Both the position numbers and the translations under genes were made by a program. The notes beneath the pieces were generated by a model. The model saw only the letters and a program-made list of their open reading frames with translations, did no database searches and was not told the DNA's origin. This document shows, one piece after another, positions 1 to 12,310 of a DNA stretch of 64,000 nt. This DNA comes from Planococcus sp. MB-3u-03 (GTDB taxonomy: Bacteria; Bacillota; Bacilli; Bacillales_A; Planococcaceae). The stretch covers positions 2,895,501 through 2,959,500 of the forward strand of contig NZ_CP025135.1 in NCBI RefSeq assembly GCF_002833405.1, read 5' to 3'. The number at the start of each line of letters is the position of its first letter. Position 1 is the first letter of the stretch.

Positions 1-4468
<4,468 letters not shown>

Positions 4469-4513
4469 TAAAACCGCCTCCTTTTACACGCTAATTTGTC
4501 ATAATATTATGAT

Positions 4514-4543
4514 AGTATATCATATAACTGAATATATATACAA
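4514..4543 (-). promoter_or_regulatory. SigA-type promoter of gltB
   Basis: On the minus strand a -35 TTGTAT and a -10 TATACT are separated by 18 bp, and the -10 lies about 46 bp before the TTG start of gltB. The region is very AT-rich. Confidence 0.6.
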
Positions 4544-4605
4544 TTGCATTTTGTGAAAAATTTATCAAGTGCATGAAGATTCATTGCAAATCCTAGCATC
4601 TCAAG

Positions 4606-4619
4606 TGAAACCGCTTTCA
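4606..4619. promoter_or_regulatory. cre-like palindrome upstream of gltB
   Basis: TGAAACCGCTTTCA is a 14-bp dyad that fits the CcpA cre consensus with one mismatch on either strand. It lies about 63 bp upstream of the gltB -35 box, a position where CcpA could act directly on ammonium assimilation. The match is by eye only. Confidence 0.45.
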
Positions 4620-4814
4620 AATATAGGTGTATAGCGATTTTTCTTTATTCGCTATTTGTGTATATTGATACAGTATTTTTTTCGACAGATGTTCTTGGCA
4701 GTTATTTTTCCCAGTAAATAGACAATTCGAGTTGGAATTTGCTGATTGATTGCTCTCAAATAACTGGCTCCCCACACCAGTTTTTCGGCCGAATGCGCAT
4801 AGAATTTTCTATAC

Positions 4815-4855
4815 AAAAAAGAGCGCAGAAAATGAATCATTTTCCGCGCTCTTTT
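4815..4855 (-). terminator. Rho-independent terminator of recQ
   Basis: The arms GAGCGC-GAAAATGA and TCATTTTC-GCGCTC form a long hairpin with A- and T-runs on its two sides. It stands about 85 bp downstream of the recQ stop and can work in both directions. The stretch 4469-4939 holds no gene, only this terminator, the gltB promoter and the cre-like site. Confidence 0.8.
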
Positions 4856-4939
4856 CAAACAGCTATAAAATTTTCTTGTTTTATCCCATTCTCCATGTTG
4901 ACGCATAAGGCAAATGCCTCTGCCAAGGCAACCAAATTG

Positions 4940-6715
4940 CTACGAATTATTCACAGTTTCATACATCCGAATTGCTTCAAGAAAGTATTCCCCGTATTTC
5001 TCCAGCTTGTTGGCGCCGACTCCGCTGACTTCCAGGAAGGCTTCTTCATCTTTCGGTTTACGCGCAACCATGTCCTGCAGGCTTTTATCCGAGAAGATGA
5101 CAAACGGCGGAACTCCCGCCTCGTCCGCCAATTTCTTGCGGACCGTGCGCAATTCCTCGAATAGCGGATCGTTGGTGGCGATTCGTTTCGTTACGACAGC
5201 GCCTTTTCTCATGACGCGGCGTTTTCCGAGCAGCACATCGCGCCCTCCGTCCGGGACGAAGATCGTCGGAAAGCTGCCTTGTTCAACTGCCAGCAGTTCC
5301 TGTGAAATCATGAATTCGATAAGATTCGACACTTCTTTTGAATTCATATGCTTCAACACGCCGTAGGTCGACAATTGATCAAAGCGGAAATCGAGCACTT
5401 TCTTATTGCGTGAGCCGGTCAATACTTGGGCAGTCATCGTCTTGCCGAATTTCTGGCCCATGCGGATGACGCATGACAATACTTTCTGGACATCTTCCGT
5501 GACATCCTGGCCTTCCCGCTCGTCGACGCAATTTCCGCAATGGCCGCACGGAGCCGCACTTCCGTCGCCAAAATAATGGACGATGAATTGCTGAAGGCAG
5601 TTTTCCGTATGGCAATAATCGACCATCCCCTGGAGCTTTTTCAACTCCCCTGGAATGCGCGTTGGGTCTTGCGCCTGGTCGATCAAAAAGCGCTGCGTTT
5701 GGACGTCCTGCGAAGCGTACAGGACGATGCACTCACTCGGCAACCCGTCTCGCCCCGCACGCCCTGCTTCCTGATAATAGCTTTCCATGTTTTTGGGCAG
5801 CTGGTAATGGATTACATAGCGAATATTGGATTTATCGATGCCCATTCCGAATGCATTGGTCGCGACCATCACGGTCACTTCATCGTTCAAAAAGCGCTCT
5901 TGCCCGAGGCGGCGTTCTTCGTCCGGCATGCCGGCATGGTATTTCGCCGCTTTGACGCCGCGTTTGATAAGCGATTCATAGACCGAATCCACCGTTTTGC
6001 GCGTCGCTGCGTAAATGATACCTGCTTCATTATCATTTTTCTGGACATAATCGCGGATAAAGCGTTCGCGGTCCTGTCCTTGAATGACCGAAAAGCTTAA
6101 GTTCGCCCGTTCAAATCCGGTAATGACGGTATTTTGTTCTTCGATATCCAGGATGCGGCAAATATCTTCCCGCACTTGAGGTGTGGCCGTAGCCGTCAAC
6201 GCAAGCACCGTCGGATTGTCCGGAAAAATTTCCAGCATGCGGCTGATCAGGCGGTAGCTCGGCCGGAAATCATGGCCCCATTGCGAGATGCAATGCGCTT
6301 CATCGACTGCGATGAGCGGTACCTTGACGCCTTGCAGGCCATCCAAAAACATTTCTGAATCGAGGCGCTCTGGCGCGATATACAATAATTTGATGATGCC
6401 CATCTGCACTTCATGAAGGATTTCACGGACTTCATAGACATCGAGCGAACTATTAATAGAAGCAGCTGGAATTCCGGCTGCCTGCAATGCATCAACTTGG
6501 TCTTTCATCAGGGAGATCAGCGGCGAGACGACGATCGTTGTCCCTTCCATGGCAAGCGCAGGAATCTGGTAGCACATCGATTTCCCGCCGCCTGTCGGCA
6601 TGACGCAAATCGTATTTTGGCCATCGAAGACTTGTGTGATGGCCTGCTCCTGGCCGGTCCGGAAGCTATCATACCCGAAATGCGACTGCAGTAATTTTCT
6701 TGCTTGTTCCAACAC
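4940..6715 (-). CDS. recQ: ATP-dependent DNA helicase RecQ
   Basis: This 591-residue protein is a 3'-5' DNA helicase of the RecQ family, acting in recombination repair. The N-terminal helicase core has the Walker A motif TGGGKSMCYQ near residue 43, the DEAH box in DEAHCISQWGHDFRPSY, and motif VI in QEAGRAGRDG. An RQC region follows with the four zinc cysteines (C...C, then CGHCGNC). The C-terminal 80 residues form an HRDC domain (LRTVRKKLADEAGVPPFVIF). The start is GTG at 6715, preceded by GGGGAG; the next codon is TTG and no in-frame ATG lies nearby. It appears monocistronic, with its own downstream hairpin. No LexA-type operator was seen. Confidence 0.96.
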   Translation of the reverse strand: MLEQARKLLQSHFGYDSFRTGQEQAITQVFDGQNTICVMPTGGGKSMCYQIPALAMEGTTIVVSPLISLMKDQVDALQAAGIPAASINSSLDVYEVREILHEVQMGIIKLLYIAPERLDSEMFLDGLQGVKVPLIAVDEAHCISQWGHDFRPSYRLISRMLEIFPDNPTVLALTATATPQVREDICRILDIEEQNTVITGFERANLSFSVIQGQDRERFIRDYVQKNDNEAGIIYAATRKTVDSVYESLIKRGVKAAKYHAGMPDEERRLGQERFLNDEVTVMVATNAFGMGIDKSNIRYVIHYQLPKNMESYYQEAGRAGRDGLPSECIVLYASQDVQTQRFLIDQAQDPTRIPGELKKLQGMVDYCHTENCLQQFIVHYFGDGSAAPCGHCGNCVDEREGQDVTEDVQKVLSCVIRMGQKFGKTMTAQVLTGSRNKKVLDFRFDQLSTYGVLKHMNSKEVSNLIEFMISQELLAVEQGSFPTIFVPDGGRDVLLGKRRVMRKGAVVTKRIATNDPLFEELRTVRKKLADEAGVPPFVIFSDKSLQDMVARKPKDEEAFLEVSGVGANKLEKYGEYFLEAIRMYETVNNS

Positions 6716-6791
6716 CTTTGAACACTCCCCATACTGTTTTACTATGAACGTAGCTTACCATATTTGAAGGGCTATTTCTTTTTTGGCATAC

Positions 6792-6831
6792 GAAAAGCCA
6801 CCCCGGAAAATCGATTATTTCCCGGGATGGC
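6792..6831. terminator. Hairpin downstream of the DUF4334 gene
   Basis: The arms AGCCACCCCGG and CCCGGGATGGCT flank a short AT loop. On the minus strand, where it would end the SDR-DUF4334 transcript, the following T-run is short, so terminator strength is uncertain. Confidence 0.5.
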
Positions 6832-6873
6832 TGAAAAGGCCTTTTTATTCGGATCGTGCAGGTGAAAATGATC

Positions 6874-7359
6874 TCAGGCGTATACTCTGGCCAACAGGAA
6901 GAAGTATGGCCGCTTCATGCCTTTCCAGTCCATCATGCCCAGCAGCACGTCCTCATTCACTTTACGGAAATGGTCCTGGATCGGCAATTGATCGTAAATC
7001 ATCACCGCACTCGTTTTTCCGCGCCACTCCATCTTACGGAGCCGCGCTGCACCTCTCGCACCACTCAGCAGATTGGAAATCAGGCCAGGGGGAAACGGAT
7101 GCAGCGGGAACGGTTCTCCAAAAGGGTTGTTGAACAATAAAGGATCGACATGCTCGGTGCTGTGGAAAGCTTTGCCGTACCAGCCCGTTTTTTCAAGCCA
7201 TCCGTCCATTGGGTGTCCTGTAGGCAATTCGCGCCCTTTCCACGTGCCGAACATTTCGTGTGGGTCGACTGGCTCGAGCGCATCGAACAAGCGGCAAGCT
7301 TCACCGGCACTCTCCGCGCCGCGCTCCATCATTTCCCAAGCCCAGCGTTCCGGCTTCAT
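6874..7359 (-). CDS. GXWXG / DUF4334 domain protein
   Basis: This 161-residue soluble protein has an N-terminal GXWXG motif (GTWKGRELPTGHP, residues about 39-51) followed by the C-terminal DUF4334 module (LRKMEWRGKTSAVMIYDQLPIQDHFRKV). Proteins with this pair of domains are common in Actinobacteria and Bacillales, but no biochemical role is established to my knowledge. It begins only 18 bp after the stop of the short-chain dehydrogenase at 7378, so the two are probably co-transcribed from the SigB-like promoter at 8207-8231. This makes a stress-related or small-molecule role plausible, but it remains inference. Confidence 0.85.
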   Translation of the reverse strand: MKPERWAWEMMERGAESAGEACRLFDALEPVDPHEMFGTWKGRELPTGHPMDGWLEKTGWYGKAFHSTEHVDPLLFNNPFGEPFPLHPFPPGLISNLLSGARGAARLRKMEWRGKTSAVMIYDQLPIQDHFRKVNEDVLLGMMDWKGMKRPYFFLLARVYA

Positions 7360-7377
7360 GGCCCTCTTCCTTTCAGC

Positions 7378-8163
7378 TTAAATTTCGATCTCCCACTGTT
7401 TAGCTTCTTCGTCTTTCATCTGCTGCTCGGTTTCTTCAGGGTAAGCTGTGCGGAATTTATGCGAATCCTGCGGGATGATTTCCACCATTTTATCGATCAT
7501 GTCCTGCGGGTCGAATTGGTCTTCCAAACCTTTCTCTGCTTCTTTCATGTCTTCAGGGCGCGTGAAGTGGATTTTCTCATCAAACCATTTCCACTTCGCT
7601 TCTGCACTGCGGTCATTGAAACCTGTGTCGAATGCGCCTGGATTGATCGTCGCCACTTGCACCCCGAACTCCGCCATTTCCTTGCGCAGCGTTTTCGCAA
7701 TCGCTTCGATGGCATGTTTCGTCGCCGTGTACGGGCCAACGTAAGGCGTCGACATGATGCCGGCCATAGAAGACAAGAAGATAATCTTGCCTTTGCCTTT
7801 TTCGACGAATTTACGTGCCGCAATTTGCGCCGTTTCAAGTGTCTGGAATACGTTCACTTCGAATAGCTCACGGAAGTTCGACATCGGCACTTCACCGAGC
7901 GCGCCTCCTTCATTGACGGCGGCATTCGCCACAAAGATATCAAAATCATATTCGAGCATCTGTGCCAGATCCTGCGGGTTTTTGATATCCATCTTAAATG
8001 TAGTCAGCTCAACTCCAGCGGACGCTGCCGCTTCACGGAGAGATGTTACTTGCGGTGCTGTTTCGACTGGCGCGATCACTTTATGCCCTTTTGCCGCTAG
8101 GCCCAGTGCTGTGCCTTTACCGAGCCCGCTTCCGGCTCCTGTAATGAAAATCGTTTTACTCAT
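7378..8163 (-). CDS. Short-chain dehydrogenase/reductase (SDR)
   Basis: This is a classical SDR of 261 residues if started at the ATG at 8163. A second ATG lies directly upstream at 8166, and both are served by AGGAGGAG. The Rossmann motif TGAGSGLGKG is near residue 8, the NAAVNEGG segment near 90, and the catalytic Ser (LSSMAG) and YTATK pair near 135-155. It should reduce or oxidise a carbonyl/alcohol with NAD(P)(H); the substrate cannot be read from sequence. It is the first gene of a two-gene unit with the DUF4334 gene. The promoter looks like SigB, as for several SDR general-stress proteins of Bacillus. Confidence 0.9.
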   Translation of the reverse strand: MSKTIFITGAGSGLGKGTALGLAAKGHKVIAPVETAPQVTSLREAAASAGVELTTFKMDIKNPQDLAQMLEYDFDIFVANAAVNEGGALGEVPMSNFRELFEVNVFQTLETAQIAARKFVEKGKGKIIFLSSMAGIMSTPYVGPYTATKHAIEAIAKTLRKEMAEFGVQVATINPGAFDTGFNDRSAEAKWKWFDEKIHFTRPEDMKEAEKGLEDQFDPQDMIDKMVEIIPQDSHKFRTAYPEETEQQMKDEEAKQWEIEI

Positions 8164-8206
8164 CATTTTCTCCTCCTGATTCTGTAAGTTGCTTGCTATA
8201 GGTTGT

Positions 8207-8231
8207 TTTCCCCGTAACAACTAGAATAAAC
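8207..8231 (-). promoter_or_regulatory. Putative SigB promoter of the SDR-DUF4334 unit
   Basis: On the minus strand GTTTAT, a 13-bp spacer and GGGAAA match the SigB pattern GTTTAA-N12-15-GGGTAT. It lies about 45 bp ahead of the SDR start. Confidence 0.5.
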
Positions 8232-8235
8232 AGGT

Positions 8236-8736
8236 TTAATTGAGCCACCATTCTTTGCGGTCCATTTCTTCCGCAAAGTGGGCGTATTCAGAGAGCGTCT
8301 CCTCCAACACTTTTTCGCTCCGGGCAAGCATGCGCTCCCTTGCTTTTTTCCGTTTAAAGCGCCGCCCATAGACGGCCTGCAATTCATCATAGGAGGTTTT
8401 CAATTCACGGAAACTCGCCGCAATTTCATCGTCTTCATCCGATAATAGCGAAGCCAGCATCCCGATTTTTCCGTACAGCTCTTCCACTGTATAACGCTCG
8501 CGATCCTTATAGAGGATGCCGGCCACAATCGATGCTGGCAGTTCCTCGTCCACTCCCCGCGCCAAGTCTGTCAGCAGCTCAATCATAATGCGCCGGTTGC
8601 TCGCCAGTGACAGGACATAAAAAACATGGGGAATTTGGTCAACGGGCGTTTCTTCAATATAATTATCTATTTGCCTGATCAAGTCCTCCGCTTTTAAATG
8701 GTCGATGAGAATGCCCAGCCGGTATGTTTCGTACAT
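8236..8736 (-). CDS. Hypothetical helical protein
   Basis: I do not recognise this 166-residue protein. It appears soluble and almost entirely alpha-helical. Its middle is acidic (LLSDEDDEIAASFRELK) and its C-terminal third is rich in Lys/Arg/Glu (GRRFKRKKARERML), suggesting a coiled or helical-bundle fold; it ends in EWWLN. The ATG at 8736 is taken as the start. A TTG at 8751 is in frame, but the purine-rich GGTGAGGG sits too close to it. No signal peptide or membrane segment is visible. It is followed by the SigB-like promoter of the SDR unit, so it may be transcribed separately. The reading frame is open over its full length and shows no obvious damage. Confidence 0.75.
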   Translation of the reverse strand: MYETYRLGILIDHLKAEDLIRQIDNYIEETPVDQIPHVFYVLSLASNRRIMIELLTDLARGVDEELPASIVAGILYKDRERYTVEELYGKIGMLASLLSDEDDEIAASFRELKTSYDELQAVYGRRFKRKKARERMLARSEKVLEETLSEYAHFAEEMDRKEWWLN

Positions 8737-8836
8737 TATGTATCTTCTCAAACCCTCACCGCCATTTCCTTAAGTGTCCTTTTTATTTTGACAGATAATT
8801 CTGTCAAAAACAATTCATCAATAGCTCTTGTCATAC

Positions 8837-8874
8837 AAAAAAAGCCTGTCCTCCTCATTACAGGAGAACAGGCT
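8837..8874 (-). terminator. Terminator of the XRE regulator gene
   Basis: AGCCTGT-C-CTCCT and AGGAG-A-ACAGGCT form a near-perfect hairpin, followed on the minus strand by seven T. It lies 19 bp after the stop of the regulator. Confidence 0.85.
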
Positions 8875-8892
8875 CGTGATTTTGTGCAGACA

Positions 8893-9246
8893 TCAAGTCG
8901 CCAAGCCGTAGCTGCCCATACGGCGCTTCACTTGGATAAAGGAAGCCGCCTCGGCGAGTTCCGCTTCATTCAATGGCTGGTCATCGAGCATCACTGTATA
9001 TTCGTTCAGGAAATTCGCATTTTGAAGATCGACATTTATCGTGCGGTCGTTGCGGTCCAATAGGCTATCCACAGAAATCTCAAAGAAATCGGCGAGGCGC
9101 TCCAGATGTACAACTGACACTTGTTTCTTTCCGCTTTCGTATGCCCATACCGTGCTTTTCGCAAAGCCCAGACGGTCTGCAAGCTCTTCCGGGGAAAGGC
9201 CTCTCACTTCTCTTAAGTCTTTTATTTTTTTGCTTAACTGCTTCAT
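8893..9246 (-). CDS. XRE-family helix-turn-helix regulator
   Basis: The 117-residue protein starts with a canonical HTH_3 domain: LREVRGLSPEELADRLGFAK, then STVWAYESGKKQVS, then LADFFEISVDSLLDR, covering residues 8-66. The C-terminal 50 residues are an acidic helical tail of unknown role (NEYTVMLDDQPLNEAELAEAASF). The RBS AAGGAG lies ahead of the ATG. It is flanked by a strong terminator and an AT-rich region of about 175 bp, so it is monocistronic. Its target cannot be deduced; the neighbouring pentapeptide protein is transcribed in the same direction from further upstream. Confidence 0.9.
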   Translation of the reverse strand: MKQLSKKIKDLREVRGLSPEELADRLGFAKSTVWAYESGKKQVSVVHLERLADFFEISVDSLLDRNDRTINVDLQNANFLNEYTVMLDDQPLNEAELAEAASFIQVKRRMGSYGLAT

Positions 9247-9424
9247 AGTTGAGTCCTGCTCCTTTTAATAGATTTCTAATTATTTTAAATGTACTGCAAT
9301 TAAAGTGAATGAGCAATCATTTTATGGATAATTTTAAAATTAAATGAATATTTAGTGAACAGTATCTATTTAATATAATAATTGGAAATCAAGCAGGTCA
9401 TAAAGCATATAAAAATTAAAAATC

Positions 9425-10060
9425 TTATTCTGTGATGATTATTCCCAACTTTCGGGCAAACAGCAATGCTTGATCCGTAGATACTTTGCACCCCGCAAGC
9501 AATTCCGTCGTCAATTGCAGATCTTCGAAGCGGCTTGAACTGAAGTCGGTGCCTTTAAGGGAAGTTCCCGTGAAATTGGCTTCATTTAAGTCGCTGTCAA
9601 GAAACTGCGCATTTTTCAGATTTACTTCATAGAAATCCGCTTGCCGCAGCACACTCTTCTCGAACGCCACGTCGCTTATATGGGAAAATCCGAAAACTGC
9701 ATAATCGATACGGCATTCTTTAAAACGTGCATAGCGGATCGCGCTTTCCGTGAAATCCGTTCCCAGCAACCGGCAATTCTCGAACTTCACCCGATGGAAC
9801 ACCACCCGCCTCATATCAGCATTCGATAAATCGCAATTGATGAACACCACATCCGCGAACTCACTGCGTTCCCACTCGCCATCCAAAAAACGGACATTCT
9901 CGAACAGCACCCGGTCAAAATGGACGTTCCCTGCCGGTAATTCCTCGGAAACGATCCGGCAATCATGGACATATCCATCATCTAATGCTTCAATATAAGA
10001 AAATGTTTCTAATTCTGGGGGAAGCATCGGTTCGGTCTTCTTGTTCTTTTTCATCATCAT
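9425..10060 (-). CDS. Pentapeptide-repeat protein
   Basis: The 211-residue protein consists largely of consecutive A(D/N)LXX-type pentapeptides (for example FENVRFLDG, FINCDLSNADM, FKECRIDYAVF, SDLNEANFTGTSL) from about residue 35 to 190, which predict a right-handed quadrilateral beta helix. Length and the C-terminal segment ending in ALLFARKLGIII resemble chromosomal Qnr-like proteins of Gram-positives that mimic DNA and protect gyrase. That assignment is inference, because many pentapeptide proteins have other roles. Three ATG codons in tandem follow AGGAGG; the first, at 10060, is given. No partner gene is evident. Confidence 0.88.
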   Translation of the reverse strand: MMMKKNKKTEPMLPPELETFSYIEALDDGYVHDCRIVSEELPAGNVHFDRVLFENVRFLDGEWERSEFADVVFINCDLSNADMRRVVFHRVKFENCRLLGTDFTESAIRYARFKECRIDYAVFGFSHISDVAFEKSVLRQADFYEVNLKNAQFLDSDLNEANFTGTSLKGTDFSSSRFEDLQLTTELLAGCKVSTDQALLFARKLGIIITE

Positions 10061-10169
10061 TCCTCCTGGCTTGCGTATGTTCTTTCTTCATCTTAACGAC
10101 AATCCAGTTTCTTGTCCCATCCGCCGCGAGAATTGCCTCAACCCAAATCCGCTGTAAAGGAGATGCTGC

Positions 10170-10865
10170 ATGGAAAATGTCAAAAGTACGTTTAAGGAAG
10201 TCGCCTCTGCCATTCTGCCTGTCACGATTGTCGTCGTCTTGCTTCAAGTGCTGATCATCCGCCTGCCGCTCGAAGCGCTGCTGCAGTTTTTGATCGGGGT
10301 TGTTTTTGTAGGCACCGGCTTTTTCCTGTTCCTGCTGGGTGTCAATGCAGGGCTGCTTCCGATCGGGGAGTTGATCGGCAAGAAGCTGCCCTTGACCCGT
10401 AAGCCTTGGTTGATCATTGGGACGGGCCTGGTGCTTGGGCTCGCCGTCACGATTGCCGAACCGGATGTCCGTGTATTGGCCAATCAGATTGAGGACGTTT
10501 CAGGAGGGGATATTTCACGGAACATCCTTATTTTATCCGTTTCGGTAGGCTTGGCGATTTTTGTCGCCTTGGCGATGGTCCGGACGCTGTTCAGCATTCC
10601 GATCCACTATATGCTGATCGGAGGATATATCCTTGTCTTCCTTCTTTCGTTTTTTGTTCCTGAAGCATTCATCCCAATTTCTTTCGATGCCGGCGGGGTT
10701 ACGACCGGCCCGATGGCAGTGCCCTTTATATTGGCGCTGGGCATCGGCGTCGCCTCCGTCCTGCGCTCCGATAAGCCAAGCAGCGGTGAAGGCTTCGGCT
10801 TGATCGGGCTTGCCTCGATCGGCCCTATCATCGCTGTCATGATCCTGGGGGTGCTGTACCGGTGA
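10170..10865 (+). CDS. DUF1538 integral membrane protein, first copy
   Basis: The 231-residue polytopic membrane protein has about six hydrophobic segments and two motifs shared with its neighbour: a PIGELIG / AEPDVRVL stretch (residues about 63-110) and DAGGVTTGPMAVPF (about 170). These match the DUF1538 family, which is predicted to be a transporter or channel of unknown substrate. It starts at an ATG behind AAAGGAG. Its stop overlaps the start of the second DUF1538 gene by 4 bp, and that gene overlaps a P-II-like gene, so the three form one tightly coupled unit. Two half-size homologues suggest an obligate heterodimer. Confidence 0.9.
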   Translation: MENVKSTFKEVASAILPVTIVVVLLQVLIIRLPLEALLQFLIGVVFVGTGFFLFLLGVNAGLLPIGELIGKKLPLTRKPWLIIGTGLVLGLAVTIAEPDVRVLANQIEDVSGGDISRNILILSVSVGLAIFVALAMVRTLFSIPIHYMLIGGYILVFLLSFFVPEAFIPISFDAGGVTTGPMAVPFILALGIGVASVLRSDKPSSGEGFGLIGLASIGPIIAVMILGVLYR

Positions 10866-11605
10866 ACTTGCATATTTTCCAAGGTTTCGGGGAAGTGCTC
10901 ATCGAAGTCAGCATGGCTCTCCTTCCTCTTGTCGTATTCTTTAGCGTATTTCAATTGTTCATGCTTAAATTGCCGAAAGAACGCGTGCTGCAAACCGGAC
11001 TCGGCTTTATTTTGACATTTTTCGGATTGGCCTTTTTCCTGCAAGGCGTCCATATCGGCTTTATGCCCTTCGGGGAATTGATGGGGGCGGAACTTGGCGA
11101 TTGGCAATATCGCTGGGCGATCATCCCGATCGGATTTGTGCTCGGCTTTGTGGCAACATTTGCCGAACCGGCTGTCCGCATCATGAACGAGGAAGTCGAC
11201 CGCGAAACAGGCGGTTATATTTCCTCGCAGACCATGCTCTACACCTTATCGACAGGGGTCGGCTTATCCATCGCTTTATCGATGCTGCGGATTTTGACGG
11301 GCTGGTCGATCTGGTATTTCATCCTGCCGGGTTATATTCTCGCCCTTATTTTGATCTTTTTCTCCACACGCACATTCATCGCCATCGCCTTTGACTCAGG
11401 CGGCGTCGCTACCGGGCCAATGACCGTCACGTTCATCGTTTCTGTGGCAGTCGGCATCGCTTCTGTCACCGAAGGACGAGATCCGCTCGTCGATGGCTTT
11501 GGGATGATTGCGCTTGTGGCATTGACGCCGATTATTGCCGTGCTCGTTGTCGGCTTACTCTTTAATCGAAAGGCAGTGAATCAAAACCATGAATCTGAAT
11601 CATAG
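10862..11605 (+). CDS. DUF1538 integral membrane protein, second copy
   Basis: This 247-residue paralogue of the preceding protein carries the same landmarks: PFGELMG, then FVLGFVATFAEPAVRIM, and later DSGGVATGPMTVTF, spaced as in the first copy. About six membrane segments are visible. The start is GTG at 10862, inside the end of the upstream gene, which implies translational coupling. Its last 17 bp overlap the P-II-like gene. Having a P-II-type sensor at the end of the unit is like amtB-glnK, where P-II gates the channel, so this pair may be a membrane transport system controlled by a cytoplasmic ligand sensor. This is inference from layout. Confidence 0.9.
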   Translation: MNLHIFQGFGEVLIEVSMALLPLVVFFSVFQLFMLKLPKERVLQTGLGFILTFFGLAFFLQGVHIGFMPFGELMGAELGDWQYRWAIIPIGFVLGFVATFAEPAVRIMNEEVDRETGGYISSQTMLYTLSTGVGLSIALSMLRILTGWSIWYFILPGYILALILIFFSTRTFIAIAFDSGGVATGPMTVTFIVSVAVGIASVTEGRDPLVDGFGMIALVALTPIIAVLVVGLLFNRKAVNQNHESES

Positions 11606-12273
11606 ACTGATGATTGCCATTGTAAAACGCGGTGCTTCGAGGGATGTCATCGCAGCGGCAAAAGAAGCCGGCGCTGACGGCGCGACGGTGCTGTATGCGG
11701 AAGGAATCGGGAGAAACGAAAAGCCCACTTTCCTCGGGCTTCCTGCTACACACGAAAAAGATGTCGTCTTTATCGCTGTCGACGGCGAAATCGAATTTGC
11801 CGTCGCAGAAGCCATCAGCCATGCGGCGAAATTAGGCAAATCAGGTTACGGCCTCGGCTTCACCGTCCACCTCAGCCAATTGCTGGGGGTGCCCCATCTT
11901 AACGACCGTGAAGACGACCGAAAAAAGAAGCGAGGAGTGGAAAAGATGCCAGAACCGAAAGATTTTCAATTGATCGTCACCATCGTCAATTCCGGAGATT
12001 CCGGACAAGTCGTCAAGGCAGCCGCAAAGCCGGCGCTGAAGGCGGAACTATCCTAGAAGGGCGCGGCACCGGAGTCAACGAACAGAAAAATTCATGAACT
12101 TTACAATCGACCCGGAAAAGACGTCGTCCTGACATTGGTGCCGTCCGTATTTGCCGAAAAGTCGTCGCGAGCATCGAACAAGCTGTCGACCTCGACGCTC
12201 CCGGAAAAGGCATCGCCTTTTGATCGACGTGGAAAACGTGTTCGGCGTCAATCATTCCTCTTTGAATCCATAA
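11589..12273 (+). pseudogene. Tandem P-II-like regulator, second domain frameshifted
   Basis: The open frame (ATG 11589 to TAG 12056, 155 residues) encodes one complete P-II-like domain (RLMIAIVKRGASRDVIAAAK ... GYGLGFTVHL) and the first strand of a second. Beyond it, the rest of a second P-II domain can be rebuilt only by switching frame five times, each time as if one base were missing: near 12022 (C), 12086 (A), 12120 (G), 12160 (G) and 12218 (T). The rebuilt sequence is a good P-II: EGRGTGVNEQ, then FMNFTIDPEKD, then VVLTLVPSVFAEK and GKGIAF, ending at TAA 12273. It overlaps the second DUF1538 gene. Either the gene is freshly broken or this stretch contains base-calling errors; the missing bases all fall in short runs. 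Confidence 0.8.
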
Positions 12274-12274
12274 G

Positions 12275-12306
12275 AAAACCGGTGAGTTCAGGACTCACCG
12301 GTTTTT
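12275..12306. terminator. Bidirectional terminator between P-II unit and catalase
   Basis: AAAACCGGTGAGT and ACTCACCGGTTTTT form a perfect 10-bp GC-rich hairpin with A- and T-runs on its two sides. It serves the convergent DUF1538 unit and catalase gene. Confidence 0.9.
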
Positions 12307-12310
12307 CTAT

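Noticed and set aside
4652..4906. Open frame of 84 codons on the minus strand between gltB and recQ
   Set aside because: It runs across the recQ terminator hairpin, has no good RBS and an AT-rich, low-complexity translation.
5540..6100. Open frame of 186 codons on the plus strand
   Set aside because: It lies wholly antisense to the conserved recQ reading frame.
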